Of a stretch of 64,000 nt of DNA, positions 36,471-49,931 are shown piece by piece. The translations under genes and the position numbers were made by a program. The stretch lies in contig CP141147.1 in NCBI GenBank assembly GCA_035235625.1, positions 4,143,001 to 4,207,000 on the forward strand, written 5' to 3'. The DNA comes from Saururus chinensis. Its lineage: Eukaryota > Streptophyta > Magnoliopsida > Piperales > Saururaceae. Below the pieces are notes generated by a model, which was given only the letters and a program-made list of their open reading frames with translations, searched no databases and was not told the DNA's origin. Positions within the stretch are counted from its first letter, which is position 1. Each line of letters opens with the position of its first letter.

Positions 36471-38693
36471 CTTGAATAGTCATCTATAAAGGTTATAAAA
36501 TAAGTTATCCTTATGTGGGTCTAAATAGTCAGGGGCTCATATATGTCAAATGAACTACCCCTAATAGTTTATATGCCCTCTGTCCCTTTTGGAAGGATTG
36601 CCTGCTCATCTTCCCTAATAAGCAATCCTTACACAAGTAAGTCTTTTGATATTTTGGGTAAGAACCCAGCGGTTGATATTCTATGTACTTTGTATACATT
36701 ACATGACAAAAATGCACATGCCACAGTAGGGAATCCTCCATAGACAAAACAAAATTCATGAACAAATGCGGACTGACCTTGGGTTGATCAGCCCTTGGGC
36801 GTGCTCTTGCTTTCATACGAGCATCCATTCACAATTGAAACACAATTTGATTAAGCAAAGGAAGGGGTTTTACCTCTTTATGTGCATATCCCTCTTGAAC
36901 CCTCTTCTTAGATGAAAATCACAGCAAGGCAGTGAGCCAACACTTGTTCTTGAAGCCACCAATCAGCGAGCAAAGGAGTACTCCTCTTGCACCATGCACC
37001 AAGAGAAGGAAGAGGGAGGTGAGAGGGGCGGCCAGCAATGATCTCTCAAAGACCCAAAGAGAAGAGGCCGAACCAAAGGAAAGAGTGATGGAATGGGAGA
37101 GAGGAGAGGATAAAGGGGAATCTCACCACTTCGGGCTTCGCTTTTCCCTCTTCTTCCCCTTTTATACCCCTTCTAATCACCTCCTACTTGGGCTTCTAAG
37201 TGGCCTTCAAGTTGGTCCTCTTGTTGAATTTCCAGGTTCTTCTTAGATGGTCTAACACAATGGGAGCAGGCTCTGCTCCTCAGAGCGGGGGCCTAGACCC
37301 TCTACACATGGCGAAGCTCGCGATAAGGTCGACCCCCTTGTTAACCACGGGTCCTACCATTGACACTTAAGTCGAGAATTGGGCCCCACAATGTGTTAAT
37401 GTACACCCTAGTCACATGGATAGTGTGCATGTGACAAATGATGGTCCCATTAGATTTTGTTCACAATGGCTCATGTGGGGTCGGCTGTAACACCCTGACA
37501 CAAGCCGGGGTCTAGAAAATCATGAATAATTTTTTTTCTTGCTTAAACAAACAAACATCATATGTGCGAGAGAGGTACAACATTCATCTATGCACTATGG
37601 AGCTTCAAAGCTTCCCTGTACGTAGACTCAAGTTGTAACCTTTACATACACATGATGAAGCTTCAAATCTCATCGCGTGTAAGTTAGAGTAAAACATATA
37701 ATTACAATTAATCTAGATCCGGCCAATGTTGCCTTGCCTTTGGTTGCCTACATATGCATTGAATAACATTCACAATATTATTCCAATCCGATCAGATTTG
37801 AGCTTAGTTCTGGCTAACGGCTATTACATACATTAGGCATCACAAAATCATATACGTTAAAAATATGTATATACTTATATTCAAATGCATCATTCGAAGT
37901 TAGATTGAAATCTCATAAATCATTGAGTTCAAACAAAAATCTCATAAATTATCAGAGTCAAACAGAAATCTCATAGGAAATCTTATAAATTGTTGGAGTT
38001 AAATGGAAGCTAACAAATTAAAAGAACTACACATCTTCTTGAACACAATGGAGCAGATTGAATTAAATCCCATCAGAACATATTAGATCATAACAGAGTA
38101 TCGTATCAAAGCATATCAGGACACCTCGGATCATATCGGATAAAGCATAACAAAGCAATTCAAATCCGAATATATTAGAATACATCATATCATAGCAAAT
38201 CATACATCTTAATTAGTATATTATTATCACTAATTAATATGTGCATGCATATGTCATTTAACTTCTTAGGTTAACTACTTAGGATGCATATGTATTCTTG
38301 TACTTGTATTTAAATAGAAGGTTAGAAATACTTACTCCTATGTGATACAGGAAGTGACGACGTTCAAAGTTATTCGTTTCTTCAGAACGTCCTCCTTTCA
38401 GGTCCAGTGATGGCGGGTAGAATCTCCTCTTAGTTCCAGAACATCCTTCTCACAGGAGAGGCTTCTCACTTTTCGTGTTTGGAGGCGAAGGACAAAGTAT
38501 TCCCTTATCCAAAAATATTTTCCTTTTTCCGCACGCGTAAGCGGAGGACAAAACCTTCCCTCTACCTGAGGATATATCCATCATCGTGTGACACTTTAGG
38601 AGAGAACAAAGCCTCCTCTACTATGGATCACTTCTCTCTTTGTGTCCCAATAACTACGGACGGAACCCCCTCTTCACCCAGGTCACTTTTCTT

Positions 38694-39054
38694 TCTTTGG
38701 TGCTCGAGGACGACGGGCAAGGCCTCTACTTGTCTTAGGATATTTCCTCCTCATACGGTCCCCAACGCAAAATAAGGACCCCTCCATTGCATAGAACACG
38801 CTCGATTTAGTTAAGAACGCCCCTTGCATGGGCTAAATCGGACTCAAAATGATCAGAAACAGAGAAAACGAAGTTCTTTGGTGCTTGAGGATGACGGGCA
38901 GAGCCTTTTCTTGTCTCGAGATGTTTCCTCCTCATACAGTCTCCAACTCAAAGAAAGAACCCCTCCATTGTGTAAAGCACGCTTTATTTAGTTAAGAACG
39001 CCTCTTGAACGGACTAAATCGGACTGAGAACAATTAGAAATGGAGAAAATGATG
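38694..39054 (+). repeat. Two tandem units of about 180 bp inside the solo LTR
   Basis: Both units start with TCTTTGGTGCT(C/T)GAGGA and contain TTTCCTCCTCATAC, ACCCCTCCATTG and a TTTAGTTAAGAACGCC word. Related shorter units precede them from about 38370. This is a typical enhancer-like repeat zone upstream of an LTR TATA box. Confidence 0.8.
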
Positions 39055-39082
39055 TTATGGGGAAAAACAACATTTGAGGCCC

Positions 39083-39092
39083 TTATATAGGC
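39083..39092 (+). promoter_or_regulatory. TATA-like box of the solo LTR
   Basis: CCTTATATAGG follows the tandem repeats and precedes about 570 bp of likely R-U5 sequence. This sets the LTR's plus orientation. Confidence 0.5.
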
Positions 39093-42000
39093 TCCAACAC
39101 CATGAAAACGGCAGCGCCATGTTATTTAAATTGTGGCGCCTCTCCACGGCACCGCGTCGCATCAATCTGCGGTGCTGCCAAAAATGGTAGTGCCCGCCGA
39201 TACTGCGCCATGCCCCCGACGCGTTGCCCATGCATAACAAGCATGGAGACCGAGCATCTCGGCTGCGCGTTACGCGTGCCGCAGTCGTGCATCCATCACG
39301 CGCAGCGTGTTTTATTTTTATTTTTTAATACTTATCTTCAAACACACATATCTTTCTACCTTGGATTCGAATTCGTTCGTTCTTGGTACCGTTGGACTTG
39401 AATCGATGAGCCCTTTGATAATGGCCCACTTAAAGCATATTTTCATGCTCTTTTCAAGTGAATCCTGCCTATATTGCATGCTACTCGAGGTCATAACTTT
39501 CAATCTTGACCTCTGTTTTGCGCGTTCTACAATTTGTTATGTTCGTTTCTTTGAGTTCTACACATATACATAGTTTCAACCTCTAAAACCCTCTAGAATT
39601 TATAATAAAATGAACTAATTACCTCTAACCCCTTTGGTTAGATGTAATAAAAAAAGTGGGGCGTTACATCGGCGCGATCACCCCCACTAAACTTGGGCCC
39701 TATGGCCCAAGCCCATACCCTAGTCCAACATCCCTCACTATAGGTGAAGGGGTCCAACAGAAACTTGAGACACGGATATTGGGGATTCAATAGTCTTTGA
39801 ACCAATGACATTGAAGCATTTGAGAATCCTCTCTATGTATGATTCTTGACACATACTAAGCTATCTAGCCATTCTATCTATGTCAATTTTCATCCTCATA
39901 ATGTAGGATGCCTCACCCATGTTTTTCATCTCAAAATGGGTTTTGAGCTATTCCTTTAGATTAAGAATCATACTTAAGTTATTCCCTATCATGAATATAT
40001 CATCTACATAAAGTGACAAAATCATAAACCGAGTCCCATCTCGAAAGGTATAGACACAATAATTGTGCTCATTTACTATGAACCCATTCTCCCTTAGCAC
40101 CTTGCGAAAAGTGAAGTATTATTCCCTAGGAGATTGTTTTAGGCCATACAATGATTTTATTAGCTTGCATACTTATGTTCCTCTTCAAGAACTATAAAAC
40201 CCTCAAGTTGTTCTATGTAAATCTCTTCCATTAAATATCCATTTAGGAAGGTAGTCTTTACATCCATCTAGTGCCACTCTAAATCAAAGTGAGCAACACA
40301 TGCCAAGAGACATCTGATTGAGTCAAATCTCGACACAGGCGAGTATGTCTTTTTAAAGTCCATCCCATACACCTGGGTGAACCCTTTGGCCACTAATCTT
40401 GCTTTGTACTTGCCTATTGACCCATCTACCTAAAGTTTCTTTTAGAAGATTTATGTACACCTTATGGGCGTCCACGCTTCAGGCGGATCCACTATCTCCC
40501 AAACCTTGTTCTTTAGGATATAATTCATCTCTTCCAAAATAACATTCTGTCACTCTTGAGCATATGGAAGACTCAAAGTTTGCTCAATGGTAATTGGGTC
40601 ATTTAGAATAGGTTCATCTAATGTGACGTTGTCCTCCCTTAGCATGTATAGAAGTCCCTCAACCATGTTGAATGTCTTCTTTCCCTCAATGCCCTTGGTT
40701 CCTGTTCAATTTGATTTTGACCTAATCCAGTTACTTCTTACAGGGTAGTACTAGGACCAGTAACTTCTACAATCTCAAATAAATATACTCTTTTATTAGG
40801 TATTATGGGGTTTAATTCTTCTTCCAAAAATTAAGCGTTTAGACTCAATAACCCCCACTGTCTCATCCATGTAGTGAACCACAAATCTTTACCCCTTACA
40901 GTGATCACAGTAACTAATAAAGTTACACTTTATGGTCTTAGGGTCTAACTTAGACCTATGCTGGTTGGACACTTTTATGTATGCCTTAGACCCCCATGCT
41001 CTAAGATGCCTTAAGCTTGGATGTTGACCCGTCTATAGTTCATAAGGTGTCTATTGGACTACCTTTATATGTACATGATTACGGATGTGCATGATGGTGT
41101 CTAAAGCCTCACCCCAAAAGTAAGTTCCTGATTCAGAGTGATTTACATGGATATTGTCATGTCCATAAACATCTTATTACGCCTTTTTGCCACTCAATTT
41201 TACTGAGGAGTATAGGGTAGGGTGTATTGATGTACTATTCCCAGATCGGTATAGTAATCCTTAAACAGGCCAGAGGTATATTCATCACCCCTATCAATCC
41301 TCAAGATTTTTACTTTTATGCCTAATTGGGCTTCTATCTCAGTTTTAAATTCCTTAAATTTATCTAAGGCATCGAATTTTCTATTTATTAGATACATGTA
41401 CGCATATCTTGAATAGTCATCTATAAAGATTAAAAAATAAGCCATCCCTCTGTCAGTTTGAACATTCAGGGGCCTACAAATGCTAGAATGAACTACCCCT
41501 AATAGTTCATTTGCCCTTTGTCCCTTTTGGAAGGATTACTTGCTCATCTTCCCCATTAAGCAGTCCTCATACAGACGTAAGTCTTTCAATATTTTGGGTA
41601 ATAACCAAGCGTTCCACACATTCTATGTAGTTTGTCTACATTTATATGATAAAAACGCATATGCCATAATAGGGCATCATCCATAGACAAAATAATATAC
41701 TCAGAAGAGTTCATTTCATTAGCAATAAGTGAGTTTATTACATAAAAAAAATAAAGTCCATATCCTAAAGAAGTAGTAAAAACAATTGAGCCACCCTTGC
41801 CCAATGTGGCTTTACTCCCCTTGAATCTAACTTCAAATCACTTTTTGGTTAGAACTAGAATTGAAAATAGATTCCTTGTGATGGAGGGAGCAAATAGCAC
41901 ATTTGTGAGGACAAGAGTAAACCCTTCTTTCATAGGTATCCGGTAAGTCCTCATGGCCTCCACATTGCAGTATGTCTTATTCCCCATGAAGACATTAAAC

Positions 42001-43201
42001 TGGATTAAGAGGAGATTGATCAACCCACCCGCAGGCCCCCTGGAATGAGACACATGCACTGTGGCTCCAGAATTCAGCCACTAAGTCTTCTCCTTAACAT
42101 CATCTATCATGACCTCTGAGACAACACATATGATTTTTCAGTTCTTGCCCTTGTTGTTGCTAGCTTGGTCATCTTTCTCGGGACAGTTTGCCTTGAAGTG
42201 ACCCACCTGGCCATACTTTAAGTAGGCATATTCCTCTTGCCATTGCCCTTGTTCGAGGCTTCTTCTCTTTTTCTTGAAGTCTCTTTTCCATGAAGGTCCT
42301 AACCCCTGTCCACCTTTCTTCTCTCCACTAGAGCTCTATGCCAGGTTGATAGTAGCAATACCTGAAGCATTGATATGGTTCATCCTTTCCTGCTCAAGCC
42401 CAAGTTTGGTAGTCAGAGCCTACATTGTCAGCTTCAGGTTGCTCATATTGAGGTACACCACTATACTCTGCTACGACTTAAAGAGGCACTACAACAAAAT
42501 GAAGTATTAGCAATGCATTTATTAACAACGCAAAAACAAGCGTCGCTAAAAACACCTATTTGCGACGCATACATAAGCGTCACAATAAATTCCACTATTA
42601 GCGAAGTATAAATATATACGTCGCTAATAGTGAGCTATTAGCGACGCTTAATTCCTAGCATCGCTATTAGTTGACCTATTTGCGACGCTTAATACAAATG
42701 TCGCTAAAATGTCTATTTTTTAAATAAAAAATAAAAAAATGACAACTATTAGCAATGCTTGTTGTAAGCATCACTAATAGCTCTAGTATTATCGACGCTT
42801 ACAAATAAGCGTCGCTAATAGTTATTAATTATAATAAAAATAATTAATTTTTAAATTTTTTTATTTTTTTAAAAAATAAAATTAAAATAAATACTAATAG
42901 TGATGTATAATTTTATGCGTCGCTATTAGTATATGTATTAGCGACGTATATAATTATACGTCGCTAATACATATAATATTAGCGACATATATTTATATAA
43001 GTCGCTAATAAAATTTCTTTTTATTTTTTAAAATTATTTTTAAGGAATAACAAATTTTAAAAAATTGAAATTAGAGGAGAGAGAGAGGAGAGGGAGAGAG
43101 AGAGAGGAGAGGAGAGAGAGGAGAGGGAGAGTATTTTTTTAATAATTTATATGTATTAGCGATGTATATAATTATACATTGCTAGTACATATAATATTAG
43201 C

Positions 43202-43506
<305 letters not shown>

Positions 43507-45724
43507 TATTTATATAAGTCGCTAATATAATTTTTTTTATTTTTTAAAATTAATTTTAAGGAATAAAAAATTTTAAAAATTTGAAATTAGAGGAGAGAGA
43601 GAGAGGAGAGGGAGAGGAGAGGAGAAGAGAGGGAGAGTAAATTTTTAAATTTTTTAAAAATTTATTTATTTTTAAAATAAAAAATAAAAATAAAAATAAA
43701 TACTAATAGCGACGTATAATAATATACGTTGCTATTAATATATGTATTAGTGACGTATATAAATATACATTGCTAATACAATTTCTTTTAATTCTTTTTT
43801 ATTTTTAAAATTAATTTTAAAAAATAAAAAATTTTAAAAAATTGAAATTAGAGAGAGAGGAGAGGAGAGGGAGGAGAGAAAGGAGAGAAAGAGGAGAGAG
43901 AGGGAGTGAGAGAAAGAAGAGAGGGAGAGAGAGGTGGGGAGAGAGAGGAGAGAAAGAGAGAGAGGAGAGGGAGAGAGAGAGGGAGAGTAAATTTTTTATA
44001 TTAATTTATTTATTTTTAAAATAAAAAATAAAAATAAAAATAAATACTAATAGCGACGTATAATAATATACATCGATATTAGTATGTCTTAGCGACATAT
44101 ATAATTATACGTCGCTAATACGTGTAATATTAGTGATGTTTATTTATATACGTTGCTAATATAATTTCTTTTAATTCTTTTTTATTTTTAAAATTAATTT
44201 TAAAAAATAAAAATCTTAAAAAATTGAAATTAGAGGAGAGAGAGGAGAGGTAGAGAGAGAGGTGAGATAGAAGAGGAGAGAGGAGAGGGTGAGAAGGAGA
44301 GAGAGGGAAAGAGAGGAAAGGGAAAGAGAAGGAAAGAGATGAGAGGTAGAAGAGAGAGGAGAGGGAGAGTAAATTTTTTAAATTTTAATTCTTTTTAATA
44401 ATTTTATGTTTTTACTATAATTTCTTTTAATTTTTTTTATTTTTTCAAATTATTTTTAAGGAATAAAAAATCTAAAAAAATTGAAATTAGAGGAGAGAGA
44501 GGAGAGGGAGAGAGGGGAGAGAGAGGAAAGGGAGAGAGAGAGAGAGGAGAGGGAGGAGAGGAGAGGAGAGAGAGGAGAGGGAGAGGGAGAGAGAGAGAGA
44601 GGAGAGGATAGGGAAGAGAGAGAGTGTGTGTGAGAGGAGATGGGAGGGAAGAGAGAGGGGATAGGGGAGGGTGAAAGGAATTTTATTTTGCTTTTTTAAA
44701 TTTTTTTATTTTTTAAAATAAAAAATAATTAAAATAAAATACTAATAGCGACATATAGAGCTATACGTTGCTATTAGTGCATGTATTAGCGACGTATTAA
44801 AATATACGTCGCTAATAAGTTTACTAATAGCGACGTATATGGTTATACGTCGCTATTACTATTTTTATTTAATTATTTTTTTTATTTTTCAAATTAATTT
44901 TAAAGAATAAATAATATTAAAAATTTAAAATTAGAGGAAAGATAGTGTGTAGGTAGATAGGAGAGCGAGGAGAGGGAAGAGAGAGAGGGGAGGGAAGAGA
45001 GAGAGAGAGAGGAGAGACAGAGGGAGGAGAGAGAGGGTGGAGAGAGAGGAGGGAGAGAGAGAGAGGGAGGAGAGAGAGAGAGGGTGGAGAGAGAGAGGAG
45101 AGAGAGAGAGAGAGAGGGAGGGAGAGAGAGAGAGAGAGAGAGAGGAGAGAGGGTGGAGAGAGGGGAGAGGAGAGAGAGGGTGGAGAGAGAGGCGAAAGTG
45201 AGAGAGAGGGTGGAGAGAGAGGAGAAAGTGAGAGGAGAGAAAAGAGAGAGAGGAGAGAGAGAGAGGGAGAGGAGAGAGAGAGAGGAGGAGAGAAGAGAGA
45301 TAGAGAGGGTAAAAAATTGAACTTTTAGCGACGTACATAGTATAGCGTCGCTAATAGTATATGTATTTGCGACGCTATTTAATATTTGTCGCCATTACAT
45401 GGACTATTAGCGATGCTTGTATGGAGCGTCGCTAATATTAATCGGTTTCCTTTTATAAAATTCAAACCTATTAGCGACGCTCTATGTTGAGCATCGCTAA
45501 TAGTAAAAGTAATTGTGACGCGGTAGATTTAGCATCGCTTACCTCAAGCGTCGCTAATAACTCATTTTTTTAAAAAAAAAGCTTAAAGTTTCTAGCAACG
45601 CTTGTAGACGAGCATCGCTAATAGTATATGTGTTTGCGACACTATTTTCTAAACGTCGCGATTTACAATAGCATTAGCGACGCTCCTTATGAGCGTCGCT
45701 AAATTTATTTTTTTAAAAAAAAAT

Positions 45725-46430
45725 ATATGTGCGCGCCTTATATAACTACCCCCACCCCCCAATCCAGTATTTCACTGTCGCCTCGCTGTCTGTCCACTCG
45801 CCTTCTGCCCCCAGTGTTGAACCCCCCTCCCCCAGCCAGTGCCTTGCCCGGCTCCTCGCCATCTGGCCGCCCGCCTCATGGCCTCCTCGCCTCCGCGCCG
45901 CCCCTCCCACCTACTCCTGGCCCCCCTGCCCCAGTGCTGGCCCCTGCTCCCCCAGCTGGCTCCTCGCCGTCAGGCCGCCCGACTCATGGCCTCCTCGCCG
46001 CCGTCAAGCCGCCCCTCCCACCGGCTCCTACCCCCTCGCCGCGGTGCTCGCCCCACCTGCTCCCCCAGCCGCCCCCCTTGCTCCCCGGTGGCCACCCCCT
46101 CCCCCCCCCCCCCCCCCGCACTTAGCCACCCCCTCTCCCCCGGCCGCCCCAAGCTGCCCCCTTTGCTCCACCAATGGCCCCCCTACTCCCCGGCGCCCCG
46201 CCCTCACCCAGCTGCCCCCTCTCCCCAGCCGCCCTCCTCCCCAAGCTGCCCCCAGCCACTCCCCCACCCCCTGCTGGCCCCCACCCCTCCCCTAGCTGCC
46301 CGCCCTCCCCCAGCTGACCCTCCCTTCCTCAGCTGCCCCCCCCCCTCTCTCCTTCTGAATTTTTAGAGGAGGGGGGCAGAGCCGGGGCTCTGGATTTCGT
46401 CCTCCAGCCCCTCTTTGGCCCATCGGGGAT
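45725..46430 (+). other. C-rich island of the CACTA element with TATA-like start
   Basis: CGCGCCTTATATAACTACCCCC is followed by about 650 bp of C-rich sequence and CAGAGCCGGGGCTCTGGATTTCGTCCTCC. Open frames here (Pro-rich, both strands) reflect composition and have no family likeness. The TATA word, its position after the subterminal repeats and the same layout in two sister relics suggest a remnant promoter and leader exon of the transposase gene. Confidence 0.45.
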
Positions 46431-48665
46431 TTTTTTTTAAAATAAAATGTAATATTAGCGACGCTTAAAAAGCATTGCTATTTATTTTTTATTTAATTAA
46501 TATTATTAATTTAATTTATTTTTGATTTTTTTTAAATTTTTTATCTTTTTAGCGACGTATAGAAAGCGTCGCTAATAATGACTTATTAGTGACGCTTTCA
46601 CTATACATCGCTATTAAGTTATTTTTTATTTTTTTTAAATTTTTTTCCTATTAGCGACGTATACATAAGCATCGCTAATAAGTCCTTATTAGTGATGCTT
46701 AAGTATATACGTCGCTAATAATTTATTATTTTAAATTTTTTTAAAAATTGGTTTTCTTTTAGCGACGTAAAACAAGCGTCGCTAATAGCTTATCATTAGC
46801 GACGCTAAGGAATATACGTCATTAATAAGATATTATTAGTGACGTATAATATACGTTGCTAATATGCCTTAATAGCGACGATGTTTGTATACGTCGCTAA
46901 TTGATAGTAGCGACGGAACTTTGTAGCGATATTTATTATACATCGATAATAGGCATTAGCAACACTTATGGGACTATTAGCGACACATAAATTCATCGCT
47001 AATAGTCTTTTTTGTTGTAGTGAGGTTGCTCAACATAGTAGTCACTTGGACTCCCTTAGAAAAGGGGTCATCTAGTGTCTCCAGTTCATCAGCAATGAGG
47101 GATATAGTACTTAGGTGCTCATTCACATCATCTCCTTCAATTATCCTAGAATTTAGGTATTTTGAGTGTAACATCCTCTTATGAGCCTCAGCCTGCTCCC
47201 CATACCTCTCAGATGCAACATCTAGCATCTCTCTGGTAGTCTTATACTTTTCAAAGAGTTTCTCTATCTTAGGCTCCATGAAGTAAGAATAGTGGACCTA
47301 GCCTTACTATCATCGTCCTTTAGTTTATTATAGGTTTTCTTCAGTGCTACTGAACAATTCTCTGGACATGGCTAAATGACCTGCTCTATGACATGAGCAA
47401 GGTCAGAGAGTATGAGGATATGATATATCCTCCTCTTCCATACCAAATAATTATTAGCATTAAGTTTTTTTGTCTTTTCACCCTTGAAAAACAAACCAAA
47501 TTAAATCAACAAATAAACATTCAATCAACATACAAGACAATGATTAATATTATAGATAGAAAACATTCAGCCACACACGAAGCACTTGTGAGTTGACCAA
47601 AATGCCCCTAGGGCTAAATCAGTAAATTTACATGATATTCTAATCCACTTAATGAATTAAATTAACTCAAATGAATTAATTAAATCTAATGGTCCAGAAA
47701 GTATGTGTGTGAGCAAAGGGTGATCAAAAAAATTTATTTGGGCGAAAAATTCACACGGTGAATTTACTATTTTGCCTCTACATGTACCAAATACACAAAT
47801 TTAAATAAATTGACTAATCACGAAAACTCTAGTAATCAAAATATATAGATTAGTCACAAATATACTCAATTTCAATTCAATAGCAAAAGCCTTATCAATA
47901 GATCCTGCATAGTAATCAAATTAGGCAAATGATGGGATTTTACCTCTTTATGTGTAGATCCCTCTTAAACCCTCTTCTTGGAAGAAAATCACAGCAAGGA
48001 GGCGAGCCAACACTTGTACTTGAAGCCACCTATCAGCGAGCAAGGGAGTCCTCCTCTTGCACTACGCACCATGAGAAGGAAGAGGGAGGTGAGAGGGGCG
48101 GCCAGCAAAGATTTCTCAAAGACCAAGAGAGAGGAGGCCAAACCAAGGGGAGAGAGGGGGCAGATTGGGAGAGAGGAGTGGAGAGGGGGACTGCTCACCA
48201 CTTCAGGCTTCTCCCCTCCCTCTTCTTTCCCTTTTATACCCCTTCTAATCACCTCCTAACTGGGCTTCTATGTGGGCTTCATTAGTTGGGCCTCTTGTTG
48301 AATTTTCTGGTTCTTCTTAGAGGGTTTGAGACGACGGGAACGGACTCTACTCCTCAGAGCCTGTCGGGGTCTGGACCCCCTACACAAGGACAAGCCTACG
48401 ACAAGTTAAACCCTCACTAATCACTGATCCTACCTTCGATACTTAATTTGAGAATAGGGCTCTACAATGTGTTAATGTACACTCTAGTCACATGTCTAAT
48501 ATGCGTATGTAACGAATGCAGGTCCTATTAAAATTGGTATCGCAATGGCTTGTAGGGTCGGCGCAACCACCCCCACTAACCTTAGACCTTATGACCTGCA
48601 CTGACTCACCCAAACCGTGAATAGCATGGACCATAATGGGTCCGAACTTATACCCTAGTCCAATA

Positions 48666-48990
48666 CCTACCATTGGAGTAGAAAAAATAACAAGCACATC
48701 ACGGGTGCAAAGTTATCGAGTAGAAATAGCTTCAGAGTTCCGAAGTTGGCCGTGGAAATGAGCTGGTATGCAGCCATAATTATGCAGAAAATAGAGATAC
48801 TTTTGTATATTGTGTTATGTTAAATACAAAACCTGTATATAAAGTATACAAGTCTTTTGCTTCCCTGTGATATTGAACAAACATGAGACCTACCTTTTGT
48901 TTCTTTATCTAAGACGATACAGTTTACGAAACGCAAACCATGGCTTCACCCTCTCCGCCGACATTTTTCATGTTCAGCAGACTTGGATGA
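48666..48990 (-). pseudogene. 5' fragment of a BAHD acyltransferase gene, with promoter
   Basis: On the minus strand, ATG at 48777-48775 opens MAAYQLISTANFGTLKLFLLD. This matches the first codons of the intact gene at 62427 (MAPYQLISTESL..., ...LKTLKLSLLDQ), but with a block of about 8 codons missing and a later frame change. The fragment ends at 48666, where the Copia LTR begins, still matching the intact gene up to its FYSN codons. Upstream similarity continues past CTGTATATAAAGTA (TATA box on the complement) and ACAAACATGAGACCTACCTTTTGTTTC to about 48985. The rest of the gene is not found below the Copia nest, so it was probably lost. Confidence 0.9.
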
Positions 48991-49844
48991 AAATGGAATG
49001 AAATGCGAATGTGCACGTGGATAGAGGCTCAAAAGAATTAAGAATGGAACAAAATACGAATATGAACGTTTCAATAAAAATTAACATGTAAGTTGTAACG
49101 TGATGCACATGGGAAGATATATATATATAATTTAAAAGATCAATAGCTCCCGTCCATAATTTACGCTAAAAAGAAACATTAAAATCTCTTCCGCTAATAC
49201 GTGAAATTGCCTGCAACCGACGACTGCATAGAAAATACTGCCCTGGACAGCAAGACCCAAAAATATAATATACTAATACTGGATAATGAAGGGCGTGTAA
49301 TTTACCGTTTTAATTAGCTCCACCACTTGCGATTGCGAGACTTACGAGGTGGTCTTCATAGCCATACCGTCAGTGCCAATCATGATCTTGTGCTAAGAAG
49401 CGGTGTTCATAAGTCTTACATGATAATTTTTCATGTATTGAAACGTAAAGGAAACTTATTTAGTGATGGACGCATGACATGAAAAAACAATATAAAAGAC
49501 TAATAGCGCCTGCCCAAGGAATCAATATCTGGATTAGTAATAAATAGAATGTTCACCAGGTTTATGCATCTAGTGTTTTAAATTCCATATGATTATAGCA
49601 AGGAAAATTTTCCAATCTATTGTTAGCAAAGAAGATTTTTTCCAATGTATACATCTAATACGGACATGGAGTCTCAGTCAGATTATTGACTATGGTATAT
49701 ATTCACAATTTTTTTAATATATAAGTATAATTTATTGAGGGTTATAAAATATATTATATTTCTGATGTATAGTTATAAACTTCACAAATATTTTAGATTT
49801 TTAAAGATATTTAGATCTTTATGTCATAAATAACAAAGCTCCTC
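48991..49844. other. No gene seen; flank of the BAHD relic
   Basis: AT-rich sequence with no coding frame. Short words around 49150 and 49315 (AGCTCC.CC) weakly recall the region upstream of the intact BAHD gene, so duplicated promoter sequence may extend further than I can align by eye. Confidence 0.4.
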
Positions 49845-49879
49845 CCTCTCTCCTCTCTCTCTCTCCTCCCTATCTCACT

Positions 49880-49931
<52 letters not shown>

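Larger units (their letters stand above)
33532..36475. mobile_element. CACTA-type element relic, left end only
   Basis: It begins AACTACAACAAAATA, one base off the CACTACAACAAAATG end of the intact element at 42487, and the following 200 bp align with that element's left end. It continues with AGCGACGY-type inverted words, AT-rich spacers, long (GA)n tracts and a C-rich island at 36062-36470. No right terminus is present. At about 36475 it passes directly into Copia pol sequence, so the right end was lost. No transposase frame is recognisable. Confidence 0.75.
37486..39668 (+). mobile_element. Solo LTR (TGTAAC...GTTACA), 2.2 kb, TSD TCGGC
   Basis: It begins TGTAACACCC, ends GTGGGGCGTTACA, and is flanked by TCGGC at 37481-37485 and 39669-39673. 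The surrounding Copia LTR is continuous with GGGTCGGCGCAACCAC seen uninterrupted at 48547-48562, so this is a clean insertion. Termini of this type and the length suit a Gypsy (Del/Tekay-like) LTR. No internal coding region or second LTR is present, so it is a solo LTR. Confidence 0.85.

Noticed and set aside
45727-46366. Proline/alanine-rich frames up to 188 residues in the C-rich island
   Set aside because: Three overlapping frames are open only because of C-rich composition. No family motif or splice context was seen. The frames at 54352-54831 and 35989-36294 were rejected for the same reason.
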